Shown here: positions 51,183-60,988 of the stretch, one piece after another | Layout: the number at the start of each line of letters is the position of its first letter | How positions within the stretch are numbered: the first letter of the stretch is position 1 | Source: Panacagrimonas sp963975245 | Lineage (GTDB): Bacteria > Pseudomonadota > Gammaproteobacteria > Nevskiales > Nevskiaceae | DNA length: 64,000 nucleotides | Direction of reading: 5' to 3' | Assembly: GCA_963975245.1 (NCBI GenBank) | Contig: CAXBFJ010000001.1 | Location: forward strand, 620,001 to 684,000 | The notes under the pieces: generated by a model | The model's database searches: none | What the model saw: only the letters and a program-made list of their open reading frames with translations | Told to the model about the DNA's origin: nothing | Translations under genes and position numbers: made by a program

Positions 51183-51297
51183 GCGAGGTCAGTGCCGTTG
51201 AATTACGGATCAGGCTAACCGGGATGCCAGGCGCGGTCACGCCCGCCGCGCGTGGCCGGTAGAACTCCCGGGCTGTGCGGTGACCTGCGGGCAAACC

Positions 51298-54099
51298 TCA
51301 GAGTGCGGCGATCTTCTCTACCTGTGCACGCAGTGCCTCAAGATCGCGCAGCTGCTTGTCTCCCAGATCACGCGCCTGTTGCTGCACATGGTCAGGAGCC
51401 TTTCCAAAGTTGGGGTTGGCGATGCGCGCCTGTACCTTTTGCGAGTCACTTTCCAGCTTCTCGATCTGCTTGCCCAGACGTGCCAGTTCGGCTTGCTTGT
51501 CGATCAGCCCCGCCATCGGGACCAGCAGGTTCATGTCGCCGAGCCGGGCGCTGGCACATTGCGGTGCGGTCTCGCCGCTTTCGAGAATCTTGACGGATTC
51601 CACGCGTGCCAGGAATTCGATGCTGGCCCGTTCGCTGGCGAGGCGTTTCCGGTCCTGGGCAGACGCGTTGTCGATCAGCAAGGGCAACTTCTTGGCTGGA
51701 GAAATATCCATCTCGCCGCGAATCTGGCGCACACCGAGGATGAAGCCTTTCACCCACTCGATGTCGGCCTCGGCGGCTTCGTCGATGCGTGACGCATCGC
51801 AGACCGGGTAGGGCGCCTTCATGAGCGTTTCCGATGCTGTGCCAGCCAGCGGAGAAACGCGCTGCCAGATTTCTTCGGTAATAAAGGGCATGACCGGGTG
51901 CAGGAGGCGCAGCCAGGTTTCGAGCACGCGTACCAGGGTGCGCCGGGTGCCACGCTTCTGAAGCTCGGAGCCCTCTTGCAGCGCAGGCTTGGAAAGTTCC
52001 AGATACCAGTCGCAGTACTCGTACCAGATGTACTGGTAGAGCGACTGCGCCAGCAGATCGAAGCGATAATTCTGGAAGTGCTGTGCGCAGTCGCGTTCGA
52101 GCTTCTGCAAGCCGGAGATGATCCAGCGATCAGCGGTGGAGAGTTCGACGGGTTCACCGGCCTGGCCGCAGTCCTGATCCTCACAATTCATCAGAACGTA
52201 GCGGGCAGCGTTCCAGATTTTGTTGCAGAAATTGCGATTGCCTTCGGCGCGCGGTGCGTCAAAGCGAATCTCGCGGCCCTGCGTGGCCAGCGATGCAAAC
52301 GTGAATCGAAGGGCATCGGTGCCCACCGGCGAAATGCCCTTTGGATAATCCTTGCGCGTGCGACTCTCGATTTTGGGCGCCATATCCGGGTTCATCAGGC
52401 CGGTGGTGCGCTTGGCAACCAGATCATCAAGCGAAATACCCTGCACCACGTCAAGCGGATCGACGATGTTGCCGCGGGACTTCGACATCTTCTTGCCATT
52501 GGGGTCGAGCACCAGTCCGGTGATATAGACCTCGCGAAAAGGCACGTCTTTCTGGAAGTACTGGCCCATCATCACCATGCGGGCAACCCAGAAGAAGATG
52601 ATGTCGAAACCCGTCACCAGCACGCTGGAGGGGTAGTACTTTTTCAGCGCATCGCTTGCTTCTGGCCAGCCTTGGGTGGCCATGGGCCAGATGTCAGAAG
52701 AGAACCAGGTATCAAAAACATCCTCGTCTTGTTTGAGGGTGGCGCCGGCTGGAATCTGATCGGCGTACTTCTCGCGAACCTCTGCTTCGCTGCGACCAAC
52801 ATAAACCTGGCCTTGGTCGTCGTACCAGGCGGGAATGCGATGGCCCCACCAAAGCTGGCGAGAGATGCACCAGTCCTGGATGTTGTCCAGCCACTGACGG
52901 TAGGTGTTGATCCAGTTTTCCGGGACGAAGCGAATATCGCCTTTGGCAAAGACATCCAGCGCGGGCTGGGTGATGGCCGTCTTGCCACCTGGGCGACCGT
53001 CGCTCTGCTGCTCACGCGTCAGATCAACAAACCACTGGTCCGTGAGGTAGGGCTCCAGCACGGCACCGCTGCGATCACCGCGCGGCACCTTGAGTTTGTG
53101 ATCCTCGATCTTCTCGACCAGCCCCAGGGCTTCCAGATCTGCGATGACCTGTTTGCGGGCGGCGTAACGCTCCAGTCCGCGATAGGCCTCTGGCACCACA
53201 TCGTTGAGCATTGCTGTGGGGGTGAGAATATTGATCACCTCCAGCTTGTGGCGAACACCGATCTGCCAGTCATTGAAGTCGTGTGCGGGCGTGATTTTTA
53301 CCGCGCCGCTACCAAATTCAGGGTCCACGTAATCGTCGGCAACGATGGGAATCTCTCGACCCGTCAGCGGCAGTTTGATGGTCTGACCAATGAGCGACTG
53401 GTATCGCTCGTCTTCAGGATGAACGGCTACGGCGGAGTCACCCAGCATGGTTTCGGGCCGCGTGGTGGCCACAATCAGGTGTCCCTTGCCGCTGCTCAGG
53501 GGGTAGCGGAAATGCCAGAGCTTGCCGCTTTCTTCCTCGCTCACCACTTCCAGATCCGAGATTGCGGTTTGCAGCACCGGGTCCCAGTTGACCAGACGCT
53601 TGCCGCGATAGATCAGACCGTCTTCATGCAGGCGCACAAAGTGCTCGATGACCGATTTGGAATAGTCATCGTCCATGGTGAAGCGATTGCGCGACCAGTC
53701 AACGGAACTGCCCAGACGCCGAATCTGCTGTTCGATGATGCCGCCGGAGTGCGCTTTCCACTCCCAGACTTTTTCCACAAATTTTTCGCGGCCGAGATCC
53801 AGACGCGAGGTGTTTTCCAGCTTGAGGTTTCGCTCCACCACCATCTGGGTGGCGATACCGGCATGATCCGTACCCGGCTGCCAGAGCGTGTCACGGCCGC
53901 TCATGCGTTGATGGCGGATCAGCGCATCCATGATGGTGTGCTGAAAAGCATGGCCCATGTGCAGTGTGCCGGTCACATTGGGCGGCGGAATCATGATGCT
54001 GTACGGCTCGCCGGTGCCACTGGGTGCGTAGTGGCCATTGTCTTCCCAAAGGGCGCGCCAGCGCGCTTCGATGGGTCCCGGATCGAAAGTCTTGTCCAT
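51298..54099 (-). CDS. valS: valyl-tRNA synthetase
   Basis: Charges tRNA-Val. The 933-residue class I enzyme has the HIGH-type PPPNVTGTLHMGHA (HMGH 47-50), the editing domain, the WCISRQLWWGHRIPAWYDD block, GKKMSKSRGNIVDP (KMSKS), an anticodon-binding domain and a C-terminal coiled coil (about 860-933). Length matches the family. I used the ATG at 54099 (MDKTFDPGPIEARW); a 14-codon longer reading is possible. It is divergent from cysH. Confidence 0.97.
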   Translation of the reverse strand: MDKTFDPGPIEARWRALWEDNGHYAPSGTGEPYSIMIPPPNVTGTLHMGHAFQHTIMDALIRHQRMSGRDTLWQPGTDHAGIATQMVVERNLKLENTSRLDLGREKFVEKVWEWKAHSGGIIEQQIRRLGSSVDWSRNRFTMDDDYSKSVIEHFVRLHEDGLIYRGKRLVNWDPVLQTAISDLEVVSEEESGKLWHFRYPLSSGKGHLIVATTRPETMLGDSAVAVHPEDERYQSLIGQTIKLPLTGREIPIVADDYVDPEFGSGAVKITPAHDFNDWQIGVRHKLEVINILTPTAMLNDVVPEAYRGLERYAARKQVIADLEALGLVEKIEDHKLKVPRGDRSGAVLEPYLTDQWFVDLTREQQSDGRPGGKTAITQPALDVFAKGDIRFVPENWINTYRQWLDNIQDWCISRQLWWGHRIPAWYDDQGQVYVGRSEAEVREKYADQIPAGATLKQDEDVFDTWFSSDIWPMATQGWPEASDALKKYYPSSVLVTGFDIIFFWVARMVMMGQYFQKDVPFREVYITGLVLDPNGKKMSKSRGNIVDPLDVVQGISLDDLVAKRTTGLMNPDMAPKIESRTRKDYPKGISPVGTDALRFTFASLATQGREIRFDAPRAEGNRNFCNKIWNAARYVLMNCEDQDCGQAGEPVELSTADRWIISGLQKLERDCAQHFQNYRFDLLAQSLYQYIWYEYCDWYLELSKPALQEGSELQKRGTRRTLVRVLETWLRLLHPVMPFITEEIWQRVSPLAGTASETLMKAPYPVCDASRIDEAAEADIEWVKGFILGVRQIRGEMDISPAKKLPLLIDNASAQDRKRLASERASIEFLARVESVKILESGETAPQCASARLGDMNLLVPMAGLIDKQAELARLGKQIEKLESDSQKVQARIANPNFGKAPDHVQQQARDLGDKQLRDLEALRAQVEKIAAL

Positions 54100-54344
54100 G
54101 TTTTGCTGTTTGTTGAGAAACCTGGCGAACGGAGCCTGCATGGGCGCTTCACTGCGCCGCAGCTCAGGGCGGGCTGGGGCGGCATTGTAACGGGGACGCC
54201 GCTTGCATTCGCCGCAAATTGCACATGCTTATAACGTTTGATGGATATAGGGGCGGATTCATTGAGAGGCAGCACAGGCACCCATACACTGGACACATCA
54301 AACAAACACCGCCGCGGCAAGCCCCGGATGGAAGCTGAAAAACG

Positions 54345-55040
54345 ATGAACATGGAAAAATCTGCCACTTTTGCGGGCCTCAGTGAGGCCCAGATCGTGAC
54401 GCTCAACGAGCGTTACGCCGAGCTGGATTTCAGCGAGCGTCTGCATCAGCTCTACGAGGACTTTGCGCCTGAAAAAGTCATGGTGACCTCCTCGTTTGCG
54501 GCCACCTCCGCTTATTTTCTGCACATCGTCTCGACGATCCGGCCAGAGCAGATCATTCACTTCATCGATACGGGTTATCACTTTCCCGAAACCATCGAAT
54601 ACCGCAAGTACCTGATCGATCTGTTCAAGCTCAATGTGGAGGACATCCGCGCGGAGGACTGGAAACACCAGTTCACCCAGACTGAGCAGACCTATCTCAA
54701 GGATCCGGACTTCTGCTGCTCAGTCAACAAGGTGGAGCCGCTGGAGGCCATTAAACCCAATTTCCACGTCTGGGTTTCAAGCCTCATGTCCTGGCAGACG
54801 GATCATCGCAAGGATTTGCCGATCTTTGAAATCCGTCGCGGCATGATCAAGTTCAACCCGATGATTGATGTCAGCCGCGAGGCGCGGGATGCCTATATCC
54901 GCGAGCATGACCTGCCATTTCACCCGCTGGTGGCCAAGGGTTACTCATCCATCGGTTGCACGCATTGCACCGTGCAGGGCGAAGGGCGCTCTGGCCGCTG
55001 GCTGGGTAAGCCCAAGACCGAGTGCGGTCTGCATCTCTGA
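54345..55040 (+). CDS. cysH: assimilatory adenylylsulfate (APS) reductase, CysH family
   Basis: Reduces activated sulfate to sulfite with thioredoxin. The 231-residue protein has the iron-sulfur cysteines Cys124-Cys125 (DFCCSVNKVEPL) and Cys205/Cys208 (IGCTHC), plus the catalytic Cys227 in KTECGLH. The added four cysteines mark the 4Fe-4S APS-reducing form rather than the PAPS form of E. coli. HFIDTGYHFPET and SSFAATSA are further family blocks. No other cys genes are in the window. It is divergent from valS. Confidence 0.93.
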   Translation: MNMEKSATFAGLSEAQIVTLNERYAELDFSERLHQLYEDFAPEKVMVTSSFAATSAYFLHIVSTIRPEQIIHFIDTGYHFPETIEYRKYLIDLFKLNVEDIRAEDWKHQFTQTEQTYLKDPDFCCSVNKVEPLEAIKPNFHVWVSSLMSWQTDHRKDLPIFEIRRGMIKFNPMIDVSREARDAYIREHDLPFHPLVAKGYSSIGCTHCTVQGEGRSGRWLGKPKTECGLHL

Positions 55041-55074
55041 GGCACCGGCCTGACAGGGCCGGTGCCCTGTCAGG
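55041..55074. terminator. overlapping hairpins between convergent cysH and tpsB-like genes
   Basis: Two perfect but mutually exclusive stems share bases. One pairs 55041-55050 with 55057-55066 (10 bp, 6-base loop); the other pairs 55049-55059 with 55064-55074 (11 bp, CGGT loop). Neither is followed by a T-run. It lies directly after the cysH stop and overlaps the last bases of the minus-strand gene, so it probably ends both transcripts. Confidence 0.65.
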
Positions 55075-56629
55075 GAAATGTCAGGGTTACGCTGAAGAAC
55101 ATGTTGGCATCCGCCGCCCGCTGCTGGGGCACAGAGATGTTTTTCTCGTCAAAGGATTCCGCATAGGACAGGCGTAGCTGCAGGTTCTTTTGCAGCTGCG
55201 CTTCAACAGATATACCGACATCCATCAAGGCCTGTACGGCGCCGGATTGCGCGAGCGCCGTGTTGGGGTTCGCCAGCTCAGCGTAGCCATATTCAGCATA
55301 GACGCGCGGAATCAGCGTGGTGCCACCCCATTCCAATGTCTGACTCACGAACAGCTGCGCGACACCGCCGGAATCACCCGCTGCGATTCCAGGCAGAAAG
55401 GCCTCCACATTGTTGACGCCACCCACGACCCATTGCTGCTGCTCCGGGACGGTGTCTTCGCTGAGCTGTGCGATCAGTTTCACGCCGGCATTGGTGTAAT
55501 CGCCGATCAGGCTGGAGACCTGGATACTGGGCCGAAACAGGAGATAGCCGAAATCAGCCGCCTTGAGCGGATTATCGGTCTGGTCGTCGCCCAGTCCGGA
55601 CCGGACGGCCAGGTTGAGGTAGAGATTGATCGGGCGAGTCTGCATGTTGAGAACATGCTCATAATTGCTGCCGACCTCCACCGAGCCGTATTCCTGTCGC
55701 TGGATATCGGCGTTGAGCTGGGAGACCTCGTAGGTTTTCTTGTTGTAATCCAGCTTGGAGCTCAGGTACCAGCGACGATTGAAAGCGGCTGCAAGCGGAT
55801 ACGCCCAGCTCAGTTCGTATTGCTGAATTTTGCCGGTGAAATGGGTCGTTGGACCCAGACCGATATTGAAGTCCAGTTCCTGTTTGTATTCGATGTAGCG
55901 TCCGCGTGCGCCCACGATGCCCATGGGCATGACATGGCTCCAGCTTGCGGAACCCTCGTCATAACCCCGCGACGGTGAATCGCTGCGTTCAAGGCCGGTC
56001 AGCGCATGACGCCCGTCAAGGCGGAATTCATCGCCGGTGGCAAAGCTCTTCTGGGCAAAGTAGCTCGCGAGATGCCGACCCGCGAACCGATTTCCGGTAT
56101 TGCCGAAGTCTGCACCCAATTTATACGTGTGCAGCAATTTGCGGGGTTCATCACTGCTGAGCGTGGAGCCACCATCGCCAGGTTCCAGAAGCAGTTGCAG
56201 GCTCTCTCCCCGGCGATCTGCGTGCACTGAGGCCAAAGTCCGGGCCGGTTCGAGTTTGTCGTCGGTCAACTCGCGCTGGAAAACCAGCCCCTCGAAGTAA
56301 GAGAGGTAGGGGGCAGGAAGCTCGACTGAGCTGAGATTGCCCGGGGTGGTCAGGACAAACAGGTCCGCGCCATCCAGCGCATATTGAACCTGTGCGGCCA
56401 GGAATCCGGCCCGGTAGTAAACCGTTTTGATGCGCCGCAGCACGTTGGACAGGGTATCGGCGCCGCGAACTGCATCCTTGAGCAGGTCTTCGTCGACCGC
56501 ATCAGTGCCAGCAAGGTGGACGGTGTATTGCTGCCAGCGGACCAGCATCGACTGTTGTTCGGAAGCCTGTCGAAGCGCTTCGATGGCGCCTTGCTGCGGG
56601 GCAGCCGGTGGCGGCAGGTCAATTGCCAT
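55070..56629 (-). CDS. TpsB-like (ShlB/FhaC/HecB) outer-membrane protein without visible signal peptide
   Basis: A 519-residue two-partner-secretion transporter-like protein. The N-terminal part (about 20-130) looks like POTRA modules, and the rest is a 16-strand-type beta barrel with alternating strands, RGYDEGSASWSHVMPMGIVG, QQWVVGGVNNVEAFLPG, and a C-terminal aromatic-ending strand (MFFSVTLTFP). The chosen ATG follows AGGAA at good spacing. No signal peptide is present, and an in-frame stop lies 48 bases upstream of the ATG, so either the true N-terminus is lost by a frameshift or the gene is N-terminally truncated. No TpsA partner is in the window. Confidence 0.8.
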   Translation of the reverse strand: MAIDLPPPAAPQQGAIEALRQASEQQSMLVRWQQYTVHLAGTDAVDEDLLKDAVRGADTLSNVLRRIKTVYYRAGFLAAQVQYALDGADLFVLTTPGNLSSVELPAPYLSYFEGLVFQRELTDDKLEPARTLASVHADRRGESLQLLLEPGDGGSTLSSDEPRKLLHTYKLGADFGNTGNRFAGRHLASYFAQKSFATGDEFRLDGRHALTGLERSDSPSRGYDEGSASWSHVMPMGIVGARGRYIEYKQELDFNIGLGPTTHFTGKIQQYELSWAYPLAAAFNRRWYLSSKLDYNKKTYEVSQLNADIQRQEYGSVEVGSNYEHVLNMQTRPINLYLNLAVRSGLGDDQTDNPLKAADFGYLLFRPSIQVSSLIGDYTNAGVKLIAQLSEDTVPEQQQWVVGGVNNVEAFLPGIAAGDSGGVAQLFVSQTLEWGGTTLIPRVYAEYGYAELANPNTALAQSGAVQALMDVGISVEAQLQKNLQLRLSYAESFDEKNISVPQQRAADANMFFSVTLTFP

Positions 56630-57155
56630 TGTTTGTCTTTTCCTGTGAGAGCATACGAAAGTCCTTTCATTTTATGTGCTTAGCACTCATGTCGCCGACA
56701 AAGAGTGCCAGAAACCCGAATCACAAGGCACAAAATTCATCGGCTTGCGAGCAGAGTGGGTGATCGACCTTCAGGCGCTAACATTTTGTAAACATTGTCC
56801 TGAAAGTATCCGTAATGCCCGTTACAAAAACCGGCCGAGCGGCCAATATCGAGCATTGAATGGCACTTCTGAGGTCTCCTCACCTATTGAAAATCACAGG
56901 TTACAAGTCAGAAATCGCGTGTTCTACTTGGGCTTCGGGCCTCTTTAGGAGACACGGAACGGCAGATTACAACGTCGTAAATGAAAATCGACCCGGAGTC
57001 ATATGGACTGCTCAAGTGAGGAAATAATTTACGTACATTCTGGAACACAAAAATGTGCAGTAGGCGATTTTGAGGCGTTTGGGTTTGAGTTTGGATTTGA
57101 GTAGTACGGGAAGCAGCTGCGCCTCGGATCAACGCAGACTGCAGGAGACACAGTG
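56630..57155. other. 526-bp divergent promoter region
   Basis: Separates the TpsB-like gene from the HD-GYP gene and is more AT-rich than the flanks. It holds a run of TTTGRR hexamers (57069-57101, listed separately) and a GCAGGAGA ribosome site (57141-57148). I saw no complete gene. Promoters for both flanking genes must lie here. Confidence 0.5.
57069..57101 (+). repeat. tandem TTTGRR hexamer repeat
   Basis: TTTGAG (57069-57074), a GCG spacer, then four perfect tandem copies of TTTGRR at 57078-57101. It is about 55 bases before the HD-GYP start and could be a slippage-prone or protein-binding site. Confidence 0.7.
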
Positions 57156-58730
57156 ATGGGCAAATCAGACATTATTTCAGCGGCACAGGCACGGGCAGGT
57201 GCGCCAGCGCGCAGCAATCAACCTTGGCGGGTAGTTGTGGCAGACCCTGATGAGTCCGTGCACCAGAAGGTTATCGAGGCGCTCTCCGGTCTCAAGGTTA
57301 TTGGACGCCAACTTGAAATCAGCTGCGTCCGATCCAGTCGCGAATTAATAGGGCATCTTGTAGATCAGCCAGATACTGCATTGGTGATCATGGATGCGAT
57401 GGCGCAATTCGGCGATTCAGGCATAGATGCGGCGGGCACCATCCGGCACAACCTGAAGAACCGGCGTGTTCGACTGGTCATGCTCAATTCGGCGGAAGAA
57501 GAAATTCCGAGTTCTGAGCTGATTACCCGTTACGACATTAACGACATCCGTCACAAATCCGATTTGAGTCAGGGGCGTTTATTCACCCTGACCTACAGCA
57601 ACCTTCTGCACTACCAGGAATTGATGGTAGCCGAAGAGAATCGCGAGGGGCTGGAGCTCATCGTTGATGCCTCCACGACCATTCTGCGGCGCAAGTTGCC
57701 GGAAAGACTGGCCAAAGGTGCCCTGGAGCTTCTGTGCAGCATTCTTGGCGTCGACCAATATTGCGACGAGCCCAAATTTGATGCTGTCATGCTGACCGGG
57801 CCAAACGATCCCGAAATGCGTCTGCTTGCTTCGCATGGCCGGCTTGCGAACGCCAATTCTGTAGACGACCTACCTCTGGAAGTCATGGCCAGTTTCTGTG
57901 CATTGCAGCCTGAGAGCGACGATGCGATTGTGGTGCGGGGCGATGCGCACCTGTATGCGCGCATCTCCGGTGAATCGGACCTGGATATCTGCATATGGCT
58001 GAGATCTGATTCGTCTTTCAAAGAGATTGATGATCAGGTCATCAATCTCTTTTGCCGCAATATTGCGAACTCGCTGCACGCGGCCGATGTACATCAGTCT
58101 TTGAGCAAGACGCAGAACGGCCTGATCCTGATGCTCAGTGAGGCCATTGAGAGGCGCTCACTGGAAACCGGCAATCATGTACGCAGAGTGGGCGAGTATT
58201 CGCGCCTGCTGGGACTCCTGTACGGACTGGATGAAGCCGAAGCCGACATCCTGTTAATTGGTGCGGCTTTGCACGATGCGGGTAAGGTGGCAATCCCCGA
58301 TGCCATTCTCAACAAGCCTGGAAAGCTCACGGACAAAGAGCGCGCCATCATGCAGACGCACGCGGAAATTGGCGGCAGGATGTTCGAAAAGCAAGATCTT
58401 CCGGTCCTGCGTGCAGCCATGATCATTTCCGTTCAGCACCATGAGAAGTGGGATGGCACGGGTTACCCCAATGGTCTGGCGGGCGAAAACATTCATCTGT
58501 ATGGGCGTATCGCCGGTCTGGCCGATGTATTTGACGCCTTGGGTAGCGATCGTTGCTACAAGCGCGCCTGGCCCATCGAGAAAACACTGGCGCTGTTGCG
58601 CGCCGAACGTGGAAAGCACTTCGATCCCATGCTGATTGATCTGTTCTTGGAGCATCTGCCGAAGTTCTTGGAAATTCGCGATCGCTTCATCGACCCGCCT
58701 GTAGAGGAAATGATCTGCAATACGCAGTAG
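57156..58730 (+). CDS. response regulator with DUF3369 and HD-GYP domains
   Basis: A 524-residue cyclic-di-GMP phosphodiesterase-type regulator. The receiver domain (about 24-145) starts VVVADPDES with the phospho-acceptor Asp80 (LVIMD). The DUF3369 sensor-like domain follows (about 155-315), then the HD-GYP domain (about 325-510) with HDAGK (His373-Asp374), the second-site His428 region HHEKWDGTGYP and ADVFDALGSDR. All catalytic residues are present, so it is probably active. I chose the ATG at 57156, 7 bases after GCAGGAGA. No partner kinase is adjacent. Confidence 0.93.
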   Translation: MGKSDIISAAQARAGAPARSNQPWRVVVADPDESVHQKVIEALSGLKVIGRQLEISCVRSSRELIGHLVDQPDTALVIMDAMAQFGDSGIDAAGTIRHNLKNRRVRLVMLNSAEEEIPSSELITRYDINDIRHKSDLSQGRLFTLTYSNLLHYQELMVAEENREGLELIVDASTTILRRKLPERLAKGALELLCSILGVDQYCDEPKFDAVMLTGPNDPEMRLLASHGRLANANSVDDLPLEVMASFCALQPESDDAIVVRGDAHLYARISGESDLDICIWLRSDSSFKEIDDQVINLFCRNIANSLHAADVHQSLSKTQNGLILMLSEAIERRSLETGNHVRRVGEYSRLLGLLYGLDEAEADILLIGAALHDAGKVAIPDAILNKPGKLTDKERAIMQTHAEIGGRMFEKQDLPVLRAAMIISVQHHEKWDGTGYPNGLAGENIHLYGRIAGLADVFDALGSDRCYKRAWPIEKTLALLRAERGKHFDPMLIDLFLEHLPKFLEIRDRFIDPPVEEMICNTQ

Positions 58731-58854
58731 GGCTTACTGGCAGCCTGTGACGTTTTAGCAGGCGAGCAGCACCTTTGCGGCAATAGCTTTTTGAGAGGCA
58801 CTCTAGGCAAGATGGGTGCGTATTCAATTAGCGCGTCGAGGAGGAAATCTGCCG

Positions 58855-59619
58855 ATGGGTGCGAAGCCAGGAACGACCTTGCTGCTCCTGCTGCTGTTGT
58901 CGACTGCCTGCCCGGTGTCAGCGCAGAACAGCGCAGTCGGCAAGGCCATTGAAGCAACGGTAGTGCGCAGCGAGGCGGCGGTGGCGTCGCAGAAGCGCAT
59001 AGATCGCCTGGATGACCAGACGCGCGCCATGCTCGAAAAATTTCGAGCAGCAAGCTGGCAAGCGCAGCAACTCGCGGTCTACGCCGACCAGCTCGATGAG
59101 CTGGTTGCTGCGCAGGATCAGGAACGTGAATCCATAGCCCGGCAGCTTGAAGCCCAGCAACAGACTGAGCAGGAATTGCTGCCGCTGATGCTGCGCATGA
59201 TGGCAAAGCTGGAAACCTTCATTGAACTGGATTTGCCTTTTCTGCAAGAGGAGCGCAAGCAGCGCCTGGCTTCTCTGAAGGCACTGATGGGTGATCCTGA
59301 GGCGAGCATTGCCCAACGCTTCAAACGAATTTTGGAAGCGCTGCAGATTGAAGCGGAGTACGGCCGCACACTTGGAGCGGAGCGAACTCAGGTCGACGGC
59401 AGAAGCGTTGATGTCTTCCGACTGGGTCGGGTTGCCATGTACTCCTTGTCTGCCGATGGTCGCGAGGCCCGCATCTGGCAGGCACAAGACGAGCTCTGGA
59501 AGCCCTTGCCACACCAGTATGTCAGTCAGGTCAGGGACGGGCTGCGCATGGCACGCGAATATGCAGCGCCCGACTTGCTGGAGTTACCGGTGCCGGTTGG
59601 CAGTGGGGTGACTCCATGA
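58855..59619 (+). CDS. DUF3450 periplasmic protein
   Basis: A 254-residue secreted coiled-coil protein. The signal peptide (1-24) is Leu-rich and ends near SAQ. The rest contains heptad-rich helices at about 35-130. A short beta-rich end (YSLSADGREARIWQ) follows. The ATG at 58855 follows GAGGAGG with 9-base spacing. It is first in the DUF3450-ttpC-exbB-exbD-tonB-TPR operon and overlaps ttpC by 4 bp. Its role in TonB2 energy coupling is inferred from conservation of this order. Confidence 0.88.
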   Translation: MGAKPGTTLLLLLLLSTACPVSAQNSAVGKAIEATVVRSEAAVASQKRIDRLDDQTRAMLEKFRAASWQAQQLAVYADQLDELVAAQDQERESIARQLEAQQQTEQELLPLMLRMMAKLETFIELDLPFLQEERKQRLASLKALMGDPEASIAQRFKRILEALQIEAEYGRTLGAERTQVDGRSVDVFRLGRVAMYSLSADGREARIWQAQDELWKPLPHQYVSQVRDGLRMAREYAAPDLLELPVPVGSGVTP

Positions 59620-60986
59620 AGCGGCACTCCAGCTGGCGGCGAATCTGGATCATCGTATTGAGCATGGCGGTGCTATCGGGTCTCAGCCCGAGCCTGTTGC
59701 GGGCGCAAACCAACATGGACGAGTTGCTCTTGCAGATTCAGGACGGTGCGCGCAGTTCGGCGCAGCTCAACGCCGACCGTGAGCGTCGATTCCTTGCAGA
59801 CAAGAATGCCCAGGCCAAAGAACTGGCCCGGGTCGAGGCAGAGCGAAACGAGGCAAAGAAGCGAGCTGATGCAGCAAAGGCTAAATTTGCCCGAGGTCAG
59901 GCTGAGATTGCAGCGCTGAAGGAACAGCTGAAGCAACAGGTGGGCGAGTCAGCTGAGATTTACTCTGCCATAGCAGAAGCCGCTGGAGATTTGCGTCAGC
60001 AGGCATCGACGTCCTGGGTCAGCGCGCAGTTTCCGGAGCGCATCGCAATGCTTGATGAATTGTCTCGGGCCAGCGAGCTGCCCGACATCAGCGATATCGA
60101 ATCGCTCTGGTTCATGTACGCCCAGGAGGCTGCTGAAAGCGGTCGTGTCAGGGCTTTCGACGCAAACGTCATCAGCGCTCAGGGCGACACTTCGGCGGCC
60201 AAGGTCACGCGAATCGGGGCATTTAATGCGTTTACGGATAAGGGCTATCTGCGGCTTGAGCCTGACAGCAAGGAACTCGCCATCATCGCCCGTCAACCTG
60301 ATGTAGCGAAGCGACATGCGAGCGCATTCTTCGAGCAGGATTCGGACATTCGTACGGCACTGATTGATCCCTCCCTGGGAGACCTGTTGCAGCTGATTTC
60401 GCAACGTCCCACTTTGATGGATCGCGTGCATCAGGGCGGCGAGGTGGGTTACGTCATCATCGCCATCGGCATCTTTGGTGCGGTGCTTGCGATTTATCAG
60501 TTGGTTTATCTCATTGGCGTGGGCGCCAGAGTTCGTCGCCAGTTGGCCGATGTGAGCCAGGCAAATCAGAACAATCCATTGGGGCGGGTGTTATCCAGTC
60601 TGTCGGACAACCCGCACGAGCAAGACCCGGAGGTGCTTGAGACGCGATTGTCCGAGGCGGTGCTCAGGGAAACGCCCAAACTCGAACGGTTTCAGTCCCT
60701 GCTGCGCATGATCGTTGCAGCTGGACCACTGCTGGGTCTGCTCGGTACGGTTGTGGGCATGATCATCACCTTCCAGGTCATTACCGAAGTGGGGGCAGGC
60801 GACCCGAGACTGATGGCCGGCGGCATATCGCGCGCGATGATTGCGACGGTACTGGGCCTGGGTATTGCGATACCTTTGCTGTTCGCCAACAGTTTCCTGA
60901 TGGCACGCTCCCGCGTGCTGACGCAGATTCTGGACGAGCAGGCGGCCGGCTTGCTGGCTCAAAAGCTTGAGTCCAGGAAAGCCTAG
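59616..60986 (+). CDS. ttpC: TtpC/ExbB-like proton-channel protein with N-terminal coiled coil
   Basis: A 456-residue MotA/TolQ/ExbB-family protein. A signal peptide (about 1-30, ending LRAQ) leads to a periplasmic coiled coil (about 50-115, AELARVEAERNEAKKRAD-like) and a globular part. Then comes the ExbB-type membrane domain (about 275-445) with LRMIVAAGPLLGLLGTVVGMI and ISRAMIATVLGLGIAIPLL. In Vibrio the TtpC protein is needed for TonB2 function; this protein has the same architecture. It overlaps the DUF3450 gene by 4 bp and exbB begins 2 bp after it. Confidence 0.9.
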   Translation: MKRHSSWRRIWIIVLSMAVLSGLSPSLLRAQTNMDELLLQIQDGARSSAQLNADRERRFLADKNAQAKELARVEAERNEAKKRADAAKAKFARGQAEIAALKEQLKQQVGESAEIYSAIAEAAGDLRQQASTSWVSAQFPERIAMLDELSRASELPDISDIESLWFMYAQEAAESGRVRAFDANVISAQGDTSAAKVTRIGAFNAFTDKGYLRLEPDSKELAIIARQPDVAKRHASAFFEQDSDIRTALIDPSLGDLLQLISQRPTLMDRVHQGGEVGYVIIAIGIFGAVLAIYQLVYLIGVGARVRRQLADVSQANQNNPLGRVLSSLSDNPHEQDPEVLETRLSEAVLRETPKLERFQSLLRMIVAAGPLLGLLGTVVGMIITFQVITEVGAGDPRLMAGGISRAMIATVLGLGIAIPLLFANSFLMARSRVLTQILDEQAAGLLAQKLESRKA

Positions 60987-60988
60987 CG

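Noticed and set aside
51898..54234. 778-codon open frame on the plus strand
   Set aside because: It is antisense to valS, whose whole length is well conserved; its translation has no family features.
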